Notes: generated by a model from the sequence alone, not told the origin. A stretch of DNA of 64,000 nucleotides from Streptomyces antarcticus (GCF_026627255.1 NZ_JAPNLM010000003.1:62001-126000), one strand, 5' to 3'. Counted from the stretch's first letter, positions 33,571 to 42,716 are shown. Made by a program: numbers and translations.

Positions 33571-33663
33571 GCCTTGACTACAAGCCCTCCGTGCGCACGA
33601 GAACATCCCGTGAACGGCTTGATACGTATGCCCGATCTGCCCCGCAAGGGATGAGCATTGGTC

Positions 33664-33692
33664 TTGACCAAGGGGGTGTGCCGTCCTATCGT
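33664..33692 (+). promoter_or_regulatory. Promoter of the GntR-family gene
   Basis: TTGACC (33664-33669), a 17-base spacer and TATCGT (33687-33692) form a good housekeeping-type promoter about 90 bases before the GTG start. Confidence 0.6.
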
Positions 33693-33783
33693 CGCAGGGA
33701 TAGTGCAGGAACCTTTAATAAACAAGGGCGCGGAACTGCCGCTGGATCACACGGCGAGTGCAGCGATGGCAGGAGGAGTCAGG

Positions 33784-34566
33784 GTGGGGACCACGCAGCT
33801 CGAAACGGCGCCGGAGCCGAAGTACTGGCACCTGAAGACCGTCCTCAGCGAAGCGCTCGACCAGGACTTCGCCGTCGGCGAGGTCCTGCCGAACGAGCGC
33901 GAGCTCGCGGCTCGCTTCGGAGTCGCCCGCGCCACCCTGCGTCAGGCGCTGGAACAGCTGGAACTCGAAGGACGCCTGCAGCGGCGCCGCGGCGTCGGCA
34001 CCACGGTCGCCCCGCCGCGCGTCGGCGTCGCCGTCGGCAGCCCGCAGCACAGCTGGCCCGGTGAGAGCGTCGACGGCTGGGAGCCCGTGGACGCGGTGGA
34101 GGGCCTGCCGCCCGCCGCCGTGCTGGCGCTCCTGCGCACCGGCGCCGCCGATGGCGCGGGATTCGCCGCCGACGAGCCCGTCCAGACCGTGCGCCGGACC
34201 CGGGTCACCCAGGGCCAGGCCGTCGCCTCCGAGCTGCTGTACGTCCCGGCCGCCTCCGTGCCCGGACTGCCCGCCATCGAGGCCCCGGCCGGACCGGCAC
34301 GCGCCCGCGCCGTCCTGCGCGAGCTCCAGCGGCTGGCCCTCGACGGCCAGGACCGCTCGGTGGAGCTCGGCTCGGCCCGCGCCGACGACGCCCGGGAACT
34401 GGACCGGCTCCCCGGTGCCCCGGTGCTCCTGGTCACCACCCGCTACTTCACCGCGGCGGGCACGGCTGCCGTGTCGGTGGCCACGTACCGCGCCGACACC
34501 TGCCGTTTGACCTTCGGCGACTCCGGAGACGTCGAGATCACCCACGAGCCCCGCGTCGCGTCCTGA
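33784..34566 (+). CDS. GntR-family regulator (HutC-like)
   Basis: The 260-residue protein has an N-terminal GntR winged helix (about 15-75: VLPNERELAARFGVARATLR, LEGRLQRRRGVGTTV) and a C-terminal UTRA-like effector domain (about 95-250), the size of HutC/DasR-type regulators. The GTG at 33784 was chosen because AGGAGGAG lies five bases upstream; ATGs further upstream have no SD. The effector is unknown. Neighbouring genes give no clear sugar operon, though a ROK regulator follows across a 461-base gap. Confidence 0.88.
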   Translation: MGTTQLETAPEPKYWHLKTVLSEALDQDFAVGEVLPNERELAARFGVARATLRQALEQLELEGRLQRRRGVGTTVAPPRVGVAVGSPQHSWPGESVDGWEPVDAVEGLPPAAVLALLRTGAADGAGFAADEPVQTVRRTRVTQGQAVASELLYVPAASVPGLPAIEAPAGPARARAVLRELQRLALDGQDRSVELGSARADDARELDRLPGAPVLLVTTRYFTAAGTAAVSVATYRADTCRLTFGDSGDVEITHEPRVAS

Positions 34567-35027
34567 CGGACCCGCCGCCCGCGGCGTGACCCCGGAGAAC
34601 GGGAACGACCGGCACCCGCCGAGTTCCCCCCCGCACCCTCCCGCACGGCCCGGCGCCCAGCGCCGGGCCCGTCCCCGCTTCCCGGGTGCCCCCTGGCCAC
34701 CACCGGCACCCTGTACGGCGTCACACCCGGCCCGGGGCCCCACGACGACCGGACGAGCCCCGCCGAAAGCGCGGCCCGGGACCGAGCGTCGGCCCGGGGA
34801 CCGAGCGTCGGCCCAGTCCCGATCAGCGGTCCGGTCCCGATCACCGGGACGGCACTCCCGAGGGATCGGAACACGATCAGGCCGCAAGACGCCCGGCCCG
34901 CCCGCGCACGCGAGAAGGGGCCAGTCGGCGGCCCGAGTCGGGGGGAGACCGGCGGTCGGGGCGGCTCGGGGCGCGGTCGTTCCGGAGTCGGGGGCGGACC
35001 GGCCCAGGCCGGTGCGTCCCTCCGGAA
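34567..35027. other. Convergent intergenic region with an 18-base direct repeat
   Basis: This 461-base gap lies between the 3' ends of the GntR and ROK genes. No gene is supported. An 18-base unit (GGGACCGAGCGTCGGCCC) is repeated at 34778-34795 and 34797-34814, followed by further GATC/GGTCC repeats. These are plausibly transcription-end structures. Confidence 0.6.
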
Positions 35028-36182
35028 TCACCGGCGGGCCGTGACCGTCTTCTCCACCGCGAAGAGTTCCTCCTCGACGTGGTCCAGCGCGAGCCGCAGC
35101 GCTCCGGTGGCCACGGCGGCCTCGCCGAGCAGGGACAGCGCCACCCTCGGTGGACGCAGGCAGTAGCGCTCCAGCTCCTGGCGCAGGGGCCCCAGCACCC
35201 CGTCCAGGCCGGCGGCCCAGCCGCCGACGACCACCAGCTCCGGATCCATCGCCAGGACCAGCGCCGCCACATCGTGCACCAGCCGTTGCAGGAACCGTTC
35301 CACGGCGGCCACCGCCCGCTCGTCGCCCCGCCTGGCCATCGCGAAGACCTCCGCGACGGCGGGCTCGTCCAGCGGGTGCAACGGTTCGCCGGTGGTCGAC
35401 AGCAGCTTCTCCGGCGTCACCTCGCGGCCCAGCAGGTGCAGGGCGCCGATCTCGCCGGCCGCCCCGCCGAAGCCCCGGTGCAGCCGTCCGCCGATCAGCG
35501 AGCCGGCGCCGGGGCTCAGCCCCGCCATGACGAACACCATGTCGTCGGTGTCCCGCGCGGCCCCCTTCCAGTGCTCGGCGACGGCCGCCGCGTTGGCGTC
35601 GTTCTCCACGTGCACCGGGCACCGGAACGAGCGCCGCAGCCGCTCCCCGAGCGGCAGCCCGGTCCAGCCGGGCAGCGCGGTGCCCAGGCGGACCGTACCG
35701 TCGGCCTCCACGATGCCCGGACTGCCGACCCCGACTGCCCTTAGGGAGTCCCGGGGCACTCCGGCCCGCCGCAGCAGATCGGCGACGGCCGTTCGCACCC
35801 GCTCCAGCCGCTCGTCCGCGGTGGCCGCCTCCGCGACCTCCTTGGTGCCGGCGCCGATGATCCGCCCGTCCAGGCCGGACAGCAGCACCGCGACCCGATG
35901 CGAGCCGATCTCGATGCCGAGCAAATGGCCCGCCTCGGCACGGAACCGGTACCGGCGCGCCGGCCTGCCCTGCCGCCGCGCACCTTCCTCGGCGTCTGCC
36001 TCGACGACGAGCCCGGTCGCGATCAGACCCTCCACGACCCCTTCGACGGTCGGCCGGGAAAGCCCGGTCACCCGCGTGAGATCGGTGAGTGTCGGCGATT
36101 CGGCCGCGCGCAGTGCCCGCAACACCACGGCGGAGTTGATCCGCCGGAGCAGTGACGGGTCACCGCCGGTCAGCTGCCCCAA
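35028..36182 (-). CDS. ROK-family transcriptional regulator
   Basis: The 384-residue protein has an N-terminal MarR-like winged helix (about 15-70: SPTLTDLTRVTGLSRPTVEG) and a ROK domain (about 85-375) with GIEIGSHRVAVLLSGLDG, VGVGSPGIVE, VHVENDANAAAVAEHW and a Gly-rich AGSLIGGRLHRGFGGAAGEIG. The CxCGxxGC zinc signature of NagC/Mlc is absent. The start is TTG at 36182 with GGAGG eight bases upstream. Such regulators usually respond to a sugar or sugar phosphate. Confidence 0.88.
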   Translation of the reverse strand: MGQLTGGDPSLLRRINSAVVLRALRAAESPTLTDLTRVTGLSRPTVEGVVEGLIATGLVVEADAEEGARRQGRPARRYRFRAEAGHLLGIEIGSHRVAVLLSGLDGRIIGAGTKEVAEAATADERLERVRTAVADLLRRAGVPRDSLRAVGVGSPGIVEADGTVRLGTALPGWTGLPLGERLRRSFRCPVHVENDANAAAVAEHWKGAARDTDDMVFVMAGLSPGAGSLIGGRLHRGFGGAAGEIGALHLLGREVTPEKLLSTTGEPLHPLDEPAVAEVFAMARRGDERAVAAVERFLQRLVHDVAALVLAMDPELVVVGGWAAGLDGVLGPLRQELERYCLRPPRVALSLLGEAAVATGALRLALDHVEEELFAVEKTVTARR

Positions 36183-36320
36183 CGTGTGTCCTCCCAGCTA
36201 GCGACCCTGTCAGGCGGATCGTACTGCGCACCCGCCACGGCGGCGAGAAGCAGCCCCCCATAGTCCGGAACCAGACCCTCCCCAGCCACCCCCCAGGGCG
36301 TCTCTTTCGGATCTTGCCGG

Positions 36321-36428
36321 GTCCGCTTCGTCCGGCACCGCACCTCGCCGCGTTGTCGGGCCGGCCGAGCACGTCCAGTACCCGGCCGGCGCTCCGCCTC
36401 GCGACGCACGGCACCGGACGAAGCGGAC
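36321..36428. repeat. Long-armed inverted repeat with structured loop
   Basis: GTCCGCTTCGTCCGG (36321-36335) pairs exactly with 36414-36428, with a 78-base loop that itself contains complementary GGCCGGCC/CCGGCCGG stretches. It lies between the response-regulator stop and the ROK start. The structure could be a terminator of the two-component operon, an RNA element or a dispersed palindromic repeat. Confidence 0.65.
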
Positions 36429-36456
36429 TCGGCCGACAAGAGCCGGAAGGGACACC

Positions 36457-37107
36457 CTAGGCCGGGGCGACGAACCCCGACTCGTACGCCATGATCACGG
36501 CTTGGGTCCGGTCCCGTGCCCCCAGCTTCGCCAGGATCGCGCTGACGTGTGACTTCACCGTCTCCGTACCGACGATCAGCTCGGCGGCGATCTCCACGTT
36601 CGTCAGCCCCCGGGCCATCAGCCGCAGCACCGCCTCCTCCCGCTCGGTCAGGGCGGCCCGCGCAAGCGCCGTCCGCGCCTGGCGGTTCCCGTACTCGGCG
36701 GCCAGGGCCCGCACGGCCGCGGGGAAGAGCAGGGTGTCGCCCTCCGCCACCAGCCGTACCGCGTGCACGATCTCGGACGGCCGGGCCCGCTTCAGCAGGA
36801 ATCCGTCGGCCCCGGCCCGCAGCGCCTGGTAGACGTACTCGTCGTTCTCGAAGGTGGTCACCACGAGGATCTTCGGCGGCGAGTCCACCGTGCGCAGGAC
36901 GGCCCGTGTGGCCTCGATCCCGTCGAGCAGCGGCATCCGTACGTCCATGGCCACCACGTCCGGCCGCAACTGCCGTACGAGCGGGACGACCGAGGCACCG
37001 TCGCCTGCCTCACCCACCACTTCGATGTCGGGCTGGGCCTCCAGGACGGCGCGCAGACCCGCACGCACCAGGGGTTCGTCGTCGACGAGCAGAACGGTAA
37101 CCGGCAT
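36457..37107 (-). CDS. LuxR-type (NarL) two-component response regulator
   Basis: The 216-residue protein has a receiver domain (1-120; D9/D10, phospho-acceptor D55 in VVAMDVRMPLLDG, Lys in FLLKRARPSE) and a C-terminal LuxR helix-turn-helix (about 148-205: LTEREEAVLRLMARGLTNVEIA). It follows the histidine-kinase gene by four bases. The nearby divergent ABC transporter with twin palindromes in its promoter is the likely target. Confidence 0.93.
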   Translation of the reverse strand: MPVTVLLVDDEPLVRAGLRAVLEAQPDIEVVGEAGDGASVVPLVRQLRPDVVAMDVRMPLLDGIEATRAVLRTVDSPPKILVVTTFENDEYVYQALRAGADGFLLKRARPSEIVHAVRLVAEGDTLLFPAAVRALAAEYGNRQARTALARAALTEREEAVLRLMARGLTNVEIAAELIVGTETVKSHVSAILAKLGARDRTQAVIMAYESGFVAPA

Positions 37108-37111
37108 CCGG

Positions 37112-38287
37112 TCAGCGTATTCGCTCCAGCGGAAGCCGGGCGCGCACTCGCCAACCGCCTTCGTACGGACCGGTCTCGGCCTTACCGCCCAGCAGCGAGG
37201 CCCGCTCCCGCATCCCGCGCAGACCGGACCCGCCGCCCGTCGTGACGGCGGGCCGCTCGGGCAGCGGATTCGTGACCTCCAGCACCAGCCGCTCCGGGGT
37301 CATGTCCACCCGCACCCGTACGGGCACGGGACCGCAGTGCCGCAGCACGTTGGTCAGCGCCTCCTGCAGGATGCGGTAACCCTCCCGGGTGACGGGCCCC
37401 GGCAACTTCTCCAGTGGTCCCGTCAGCCGGGCCTCCACCGCCGCGCCGGAAGACCGGGCCGACTCCAGCAGCCGGTCCGCCTCCACCAGAGTCGGCCGTT
37501 GCGAGGGTGGCTGCGCCGACTCCCGCAGCACCAGCAGCACCCGCTCCAGATCCTCCAGTGCCGCCCGGCCCGTCTCCTCGATCGCGCACAACGCCCGCTC
37601 CGTGAAGGCGGGGTCACCGGCGGCCCGCGCCGCTCCCGCCTGCACGACCGCCACCGTCAGGGCGTGCCCGATGGAATCGTGCAGCTCCCGCGCGATGCGG
37701 GTCCGCTCCAACAGGCTCTCGGTGCGCGCCTCCAGCGCGGTGAGGCGCTCGGCCGCCGAAGGCCCGAGCAGCCGCCGGGCGAGCACGGTGATCACCTCGC
37801 CGAGGACGACGATCACGGAGAGGAGCACAACCAGCGGTACCGGCGCGAGCAGGGCGGCGGCCCAGCGCGGCGGGGTGAGCGGCAGCATCGAATCGTCCGT
37901 CAGCGGCTGCCCGAGCGTGATCGCGACGAGTTCGACGGTCATCACCGGCAGCGCGACGGTGGCGAACATGGCCGGGCCCGCGACGAAGAGCCGTAGTTCC
38001 AGCCACAGCAGGGTCCGCCACCGGTCGTTCCACCCCGCGGACGGAGCGACGGCGATGCTGCCGTCCGGGGTGTCCCGATCGTGCGGGGTCAGCAGGAACC
38101 GCGCCTGCAGGCCCTCGGCCAGCCGGACCCACGGCAGGAACCCGAACGGTATGACGATCAGCAGAGGAGCCCACGGCCAGGTGGGATTGATGAAGATCCA
38201 GACGGCCAGTAGCAACAGGGGAACGCAGAGGTGCAGCCAGCGCGAATACGTCACCGGTCGCAACGGAGCACGGAGCAGTCGGTACAT
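37112..38287 (-). CDS. Membrane histidine kinase (HisKA_3 type)
   Basis: The 391-residue sensor has several membrane helices within residues 15-165. The dimerisation/phospho-acceptor segment is RTRIARELHDSIGHALT (H203), and a C-terminal HATPase domain has GSGLRGMRERASLLGG. There is no large extracellular sensor domain, so it may sense within or near the membrane, as antibiotic-sensing kinases linked to ABC exporters do. It is first in a two-gene operon with the response regulator. Confidence 0.92.
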   Translation of the reverse strand: MYRLLRAPLRPVTYSRWLHLCVPLLLLAVWIFINPTWPWAPLLIVIPFGFLPWVRLAEGLQARFLLTPHDRDTPDGSIAVAPSAGWNDRWRTLLWLELRLFVAGPAMFATVALPVMTVELVAITLGQPLTDDSMLPLTPPRWAAALLAPVPLVVLLSVIVVLGEVITVLARRLLGPSAAERLTALEARTESLLERTRIARELHDSIGHALTVAVVQAGAARAAGDPAFTERALCAIEETGRAALEDLERVLLVLRESAQPPSQRPTLVEADRLLESARSSGAAVEARLTGPLEKLPGPVTREGYRILQEALTNVLRHCGPVPVRVRVDMTPERLVLEVTNPLPERPAVTTGGGSGLRGMRERASLLGGKAETGPYEGGWRVRARLPLERIR

Positions 38288-38320
38288 GCACTCATCGTGA
38301 CAGCGCCCAGGTCACGAGCG

Positions 38321-38359
38321 TCTCCCCCACGTGGGGGAGACGCGACCCCCGCGTGGGGG
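38321..38359. promoter_or_regulatory. Twin palindromic operators between the two-component system and ABC exporter
   Basis: CCCCCACGTGGGGG sits at the centre of a perfect 20-bp palindrome at 38321-38340. CCCCCGCGTGGGGG, differing by one base, is at 38346-38359. Centres are 22 bases apart, about two helical turns. They occupy the 107-base divergent spacer and are the likely response-regulator sites. Confidence 0.7.
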
Positions 38360-38394
38360 AGGGAGGAGGGAGGCGCGGCCGCGAGTCTTGAGTC

Positions 38395-39309
38395 ATGAAC
38401 CGCATCGAGATCCGCGAACTGACCAAGGACTACGGCACCACCCGCGTCGTGGACTACCTCACCTTCGATGTCCTGCCCGGTCGGGTGACCGGCTTCCTGG
38501 GGCCCAACGGCGCGGGAAAGTCCACGACGATGCGGCTGCTCCTGGGGCTCGTCCGGCCCACAGCCGGCACCGCCACCATCGCCGGCCGCCGGTTCACCGA
38601 CCTCCAGGACCCGCTGCGCCACGTGGGAGCCCTGCTCGACCCGCAGGCACCCCACGGTGGGCGCACCGCCCGCGATCACCTGCTCATCCTCGCCGCCGCC
38701 AACAGCGTTCCGGACGGGCGCGTGGACGCGGTGCTGGAGCAGTCCGGCATCGCCTCGGCGGCACGACGCCGGATCAAGACCTTCTCTCTGGGCATGCGCC
38801 AGCGGCTCGGCATAGCCGCCGCGTTGCTCGGGGACCCCGGGGTACTCCTGCTGGACGAGCCGACGAACGGTCTGGACCCCGAGGGCATCATCTGGATACG
38901 GGACCTGATGCGCGGACTCGCCGCCGAGGGCCGCACGGTCCTCGTCTCGAGTCATCTGATGTCGGAGACCGCGTCGTTCGCCGACCACCTGGTGGTGCTA
39001 GGGCAGGGACAACTGCTCGTCGACACCCCGACGGCGGAGTTCATCGACGCGCACAGCTCTCGCCGGGTGCGGCTGCGGACCTCCGACGCGGACCGGCTGC
39101 GCGCCGCCCTGGCGGGCCGCGGGTTCCGGCTGGTCCCCGCGGAAGACGGGCGGTGGACCGTCGACGGGATACAGGCAGAGGCGGTCGGAGCCCTCGCGGC
39201 CGACGAAGGAGTTCCGTTGCTGGAGCTCTCCGACGAGCGTTCCTCGCTGGAGCAGGCCTACCTCGGCCTCACCGCCGGCCGCGCCGAGTTCTCGGCGGGC
39301 GCGGCCTGA
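38395..39309 (+). CDS. ABC transporter ATP-binding protein
   Basis: The 304-residue protein has Walker A FLGPNGAGKSTTMR (about 38-51), signature FSLGMRQRLGIAAAL, Walker B GVLLLDEPTNGLDPEG, and the switch His in VSSHLMSE. A C-terminal domain of about 85 residues follows, as in DrrA/BcrA-type exporter ATPases. It is the first gene of an exporter operon divergent from the two-component system. Drug or lipid-peptide export is inferred. Confidence 0.93.
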   Translation: MNRIEIRELTKDYGTTRVVDYLTFDVLPGRVTGFLGPNGAGKSTTMRLLLGLVRPTAGTATIAGRRFTDLQDPLRHVGALLDPQAPHGGRTARDHLLILAAANSVPDGRVDAVLEQSGIASAARRRIKTFSLGMRQRLGIAAALLGDPGVLLLDEPTNGLDPEGIIWIRDLMRGLAAEGRTVLVSSHLMSETASFADHLVVLGQGQLLVDTPTAEFIDAHSSRRVRLRTSDADRLRAALAGRGFRLVPAEDGRWTVDGIQAEAVGALAADEGVPLLELSDERSSLEQAYLGLTAGRAEFSAGAA

Positions 39310-39404
39310 CGTGCGCCGCCACCCGGCGCACCGCGCCGATCCTGTCCCTCGAGCTCCCGATTGCGTGGAGCTCCCCTCACCCGACCCTCACAGGAGTTCC
39401 CGCC

Positions 39405-40157
39405 ATGACCGCAGCAGCCATGCCCACCACACCCGTTCTGCGCTCGGAATGGATCAAGATACGGTCCGCCCGGTCGATACTCGGCTCCCTCACGGCCGTG
39501 TTCGGCGCCACCGCCGGCATCACCGCCCTCACCGCGGCGGCGATCGGCACCGCCGAGGAGGGGGCCATGGGAGCGGACCCGCTGCTCGCCGCCTTCTACG
39601 GCATCAACTTCGGCCAGATAGCGGCCATCGCCTTCGGCGCCACCGCCCTCGCCGGGGAGTTCCGTAACGGCGCCCTGGCGGTATCGCTCACCGCGGTGCC
39701 CAACAGGACCCGGCTCTACCTGTCGAAGGTGGTGGTGGTCGCCGGACTCGGCTTCCTCGTAGGACAGGTCACCGGGCTCGTCACCTTCGTCTCCGGGCAG
39801 GCGTTCATGGGAGAGTACGCCCTCGGCCTGGGTGACCCTGGCGCCCTGCGGGCGGTGTTCGGCAGCGGCGTCTACCTGATGCTGATGGCACTGCTCTCGG
39901 CCGGCCTGACCGCACTGGTGCGCAGCGGAACCCTGGTGATGTGCCTGCTCATACCCTTCGTGCTGATCGTTCCCTTCGTGGTCGGCCAGCTCGTCGGTGG
40001 TGCGGGACGGTTCATGCCCGACAGGGCCGGACAAGCGGTGATGCGGATGAACGCGGAGGGATCGCTCGGCCCGTGGACCGGTCTCGCCGTCGCCGCCCTC
40101 TGGTCGATCGTGGCTCTGGCGGCGGGTTGGTTCGCGATGCGCCGGCGGGACGCGTGA
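39405..40157 (+). CDS. ABC-2-type transporter permease
   Basis: The 250-residue membrane protein begins LRSEWIKIRSARS, a hallmark of ABC-2 permeases, and has about six membrane helices (LTAVFGATAGITALTAAAIG, IAAIAFGATALAGEFRNG, and four later). AGGAG precedes the ATG at 39405. It pairs with the upstream ATPase, separated by 95 bases. Specificity cannot be read. Confidence 0.9.
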   Translation: MTAAAMPTTPVLRSEWIKIRSARSILGSLTAVFGATAGITALTAAAIGTAEEGAMGADPLLAAFYGINFGQIAAIAFGATALAGEFRNGALAVSLTAVPNRTRLYLSKVVVVAGLGFLVGQVTGLVTFVSGQAFMGEYALGLGDPGALRAVFGSGVYLMLMALLSAGLTALVRSGTLVMCLLIPFVLIVPFVVGQLVGGAGRFMPDRAGQAVMRMNAEGSLGPWTGLAVAALWSIVALAAGWFAMRRRDA

Positions 40158-40197
40158 CGCCAGGCCAGTTGTCAGTGCCGGCCGGGATACTGACGGC

Positions 40198-40635
40198 ATG
40201 ACCACGGCAGAGCACCTCGACACGATCGACCGGCTCCGGGGTCGGGAGTTCCCGACGGAGCCGGTCGGGTCCGGCGGGCGGCGCAGCGGCCCGGGATACC
40301 ACCTGGTCCAGGTCGGCCGGGCCGAGGACACCTGGGAGGACGGCGGCTCGGGGCGGGCCGCGGCGGCCGACCAGGTCAAAGCCGAATACGGGGCGCTCAC
40401 CCAGGCCCTGCAGGCCCGGTGGGGGGAGGCCCAGCAATTCAGCGTGACGTCGCTCAGGCACAGGGGGATCGAGGGGGAGGAGATACCGGAGCCGTGGGCC
40501 GAGGTGAGCAATACCACCGACCACGTGCACACGTGGCAGGTGGAGGGGCAGTGGCTCGTGGCCTACGTGGCCCTCTGGGACGGCGGTGAACCGTACGCGC
40601 TGATGGCGGGCGTCACGGTGGTCGACCCGCCGTAG
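40198..40635 (+). CDS. Hypothetical protein of 145 residues
   Basis: A soluble acidic protein (TTAEHLDTIDRLRGREFP, later HVHTWQVEGQWLVAYVALWD) without a recognised domain. Codon bias fits a real gene. It lies 40 bases downstream of the permease gene on the same strand and could be co-transcribed. No signal peptide, membrane segment or catalytic motif is seen. Confidence 0.7.
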   Translation: MTTAEHLDTIDRLRGREFPTEPVGSGGRRSGPGYHLVQVGRAEDTWEDGGSGRAAAADQVKAEYGALTQALQARWGEAQQFSVTSLRHRGIEGEEIPEPWAEVSNTTDHVHTWQVEGQWLVAYVALWDGGEPYALMAGVTVVDPP

Positions 40636-40666
40636 TCCCGACGGGCGGGGGGCCACGGCGCGGGGA

Positions 40667-41215
40667 TCAGGCGCCGCCGGCGGCCTCGGCGGCGGAACGC
40701 AGGCGGGCGTACTCCTGGGCCATGGACTCGGCGGTCCAGTGGGCGTTGAGGCCGCTCGGATTCGGGAGGGCCCAGACGCGGGTGGAACCGATGGTCCGCT
40801 CCTGCGGGCCGATCTGGGCCCGCCGTTCGCCGAAGGCGGTGCGGTAGGCGGTGACGCCGACGACCGCCAGCCACTGGGGGCGCAGCAGCTCCACCTTGGC
40901 CGTCAGGATACGGCCGCCCTCGCGGAACTCCTCGGCGCTCAGCTCGTCGGCGCGGGCCGTGGCACGGGCCACGACGTTGGTGATGCCGAGGCGGTGGGCG
41001 AGCAGTTCTTCCTGCTCCGCAGGGGCGAAGCGGCGCGGGGTGAAGCCGGACAGGTGCAGGACCGGCCAGAAGCGGTTGCCGGGCCGGGCGAAGTGGTGGC
41101 CCGTCGCCGCGGAGAGGAGACCCGGGTTGATGCCGCAGAACAGCACACGGAGACCGCCCGCGACCACGTCCGGGAGGACGCGGTCACGGGCGGCGTTCAG
41201 CTCTTCGGGGGTCAG
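40667..41215 (-). CDS. mug: Mug-type G/U mismatch-specific uracil-DNA glycosylase
   Basis: The 182-residue product has the family's glycosylase motifs: VLFCGINPGLLSAATGHHFARPGNRFWPVLHLSGF (in two parts near 27-60) and a C-terminal ALPNPSGLNAHW. It removes uracil and ethenocytosine from mispairs. The conserved N-terminus TPEELNAARDR begins right after a CTG (41213-41215) that overlaps the purB stop as CTGA. No ATG, GTG or TTG gives this N-terminus; the next option, a GTG at 41167, would cut 16 residues. A CTG start coupled to purB is therefore proposed. Confidence 0.85.
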   Translation of the reverse strand: MTPEELNAARDRVLPDVVAGGLRVLFCGINPGLLSAATGHHFARPGNRFWPVLHLSGFTPRRFAPAEQEELLAHRLGITNVVARATARADELSAEEFREGGRILTAKVELLRPQWLAVVGVTAYRTAFGERRAQIGPQERTIGSTRVWALPNPSGLNAHWTAESMAQEYARLRSAAEAAGGA

Positions 41216-42645
41216 AGGATCGACCCCGGCGCGTATCCGGCGGCCTCCGGGTGCTGCTTGGCGATCGCCTCGATCCGCGAGACCACCACCGCGACCTGGT
41301 CGGCCGCGGCGCCGGTGAAGGAGAGCTTGTCGGCCATGAGGGCGTCGAGCTGCGCCCGGTCCAGCGGCATCCGGTCGTCGGCGGCCAGCTTGTCCAGCAG
41401 CTCGTTGCGCTCCGCACCCTGCTCGCGCATGGCGAGGGCCGAGGCCACCGCGTGCTCCTTGATGACCTCGTGGGCGACCTCGCGGCCCACGCCGGCCCGC
41501 ACCGCGCCCATCAGGACCTTGGTGGTCGCGAGGAACGGCAGGTAGCGGTCCAGCTCGCGGGCGACGACGGCGGGGAAGGCCCCGAACTCGTCGAGGACCG
41601 TCAGGAAGGTCTCCAGCAGGCCGTCGAACGCGAAGAACGCGTCCGGGAGGGCGATCCGGCGGACCACGGAGCAGGAGACGTCGCCCTCGTTCCACTGGTC
41701 GCCGGCCAGTTCGCCGGTCATCGAGGCGTAGCCGCGCAGGATGACCATGAGGCCGTTCACACGCTCACAGGAACGGGTGTTCATCTTGTGCGGCATGGCG
41801 GAGGAGCCGACCTGGCCGGGCTTGAAGCCCTCGGTGACCAGTTCGTGGCCGGCCATCAGGCGGATGGTCTTGGCGATCGACGAGGGCGCGGCGGCCAGCT
41901 GCACGAGGGCGGTGACCACGTCGTAGTCGAGCGAGCGCGGGTAGACCTGGCCCACCGAGGTGAAGGCCTGGGCGAAGCCGAGGTGGGCGGCGATCCGCTG
42001 CTCCAGGTCGGCGAGCTTCGCGGCGTCGCCGCCGAGCAGGTCGAGCATGTCCTGCGCGGTGCCGACCGGGCCCTTGATGCCGCGCAGCGGGTAGCGGCCC
42101 AGCAGGTTCTCGAGGCGGTCGTAGGCCACCAGCAGCTCGTCGGCGGCGGTGGCGAAGCGCTTGCCCAGCGTGGTCGCCTGCGCGGCCACGTTGTGGGAGC
42201 GGCCGGCCATGACCAGCTCGGCGTGCTCGCCGGCCAGCTTGCCGAGGCGGGCGAGCACCGCGACCGTGCGGTCCCGGGCCAGCTCCAGCGAGAGCCGGAT
42301 CTGCAGCTGCTCGACGTTCTCTGTGAGGTCGCGGGAGGTCATGCCCTTGTGGACCTGCTCGTGACCGGCGAGGGCGTTGAACTCCTCGATCCGGGCCTTC
42401 ACGTCGTGCCGGGTGACCTTCTCGCGCTCGGCGATGGAGGCCAGGTCGACCGTCTCCAGGACGCGCTCGTAGTCGGCGAGGGCCGCGTCGGGGACCTCGA
42501 TGCCGAGGTCCTTCTGGGCGCGCAGCACGGCGAGCCACAGCCGCCGCTCCAGCGTCACCTTGTACTCGGGGGACCACAGGACGGCGAGCTCCGCGGAGGC
42601 GTAGCGGCCGGCCAGGACATTGGGGATGCGGGGCTTGGCTGTCAC
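41212..42645 (-). CDS. purB: Adenylosuccinate lyase
   Basis: The 477-residue enzyme catalyses two steps of purine synthesis, SAICAR to AICAR and adenylosuccinate to AMP. Family marks are RYASAELAVLWSPEYK, VHKGMTSRDLTEN, VMAGRSHNVAAQATTLG and the signature loop GSSAMPHKMNTRSCE. The start is GTG at 42645 (VTAKPRIPN), with no strong SD. A nearby ATG is out of frame. The coding end overlaps the proposed mug start. Confidence 0.96.
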   Translation of the reverse strand: MTAKPRIPNVLAGRYASAELAVLWSPEYKVTLERRLWLAVLRAQKDLGIEVPDAALADYERVLETVDLASIAEREKVTRHDVKARIEEFNALAGHEQVHKGMTSRDLTENVEQLQIRLSLELARDRTVAVLARLGKLAGEHAELVMAGRSHNVAAQATTLGKRFATAADELLVAYDRLENLLGRYPLRGIKGPVGTAQDMLDLLGGDAAKLADLEQRIAAHLGFAQAFTSVGQVYPRSLDYDVVTALVQLAAAPSSIAKTIRLMAGHELVTEGFKPGQVGSSAMPHKMNTRSCERVNGLMVILRGYASMTGELAGDQWNEGDVSCSVVRRIALPDAFFAFDGLLETFLTVLDEFGAFPAVVARELDRYLPFLATTKVLMGAVRAGVGREVAHEVIKEHAVASALAMREQGAERNELLDKLAADDRMPLDRAQLDALMADKLSFTGAAADQVAVVVSRIEAIAKQHPEAAGYAPGSIL

Positions 42646-42716
42646 ATGGAGGGATTCTACTTGGGCCCCGGCTGTGCGTTTACGCAGGTAGGGGCACCAC
42701 CGCGGATTGTGTCTTG

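Noticed and set aside
34567-35027. Small gene or ncRNA in the 461-base convergent gap
   Set aside because: Open frames there lack start signals and codon bias. Only direct repeats are seen.
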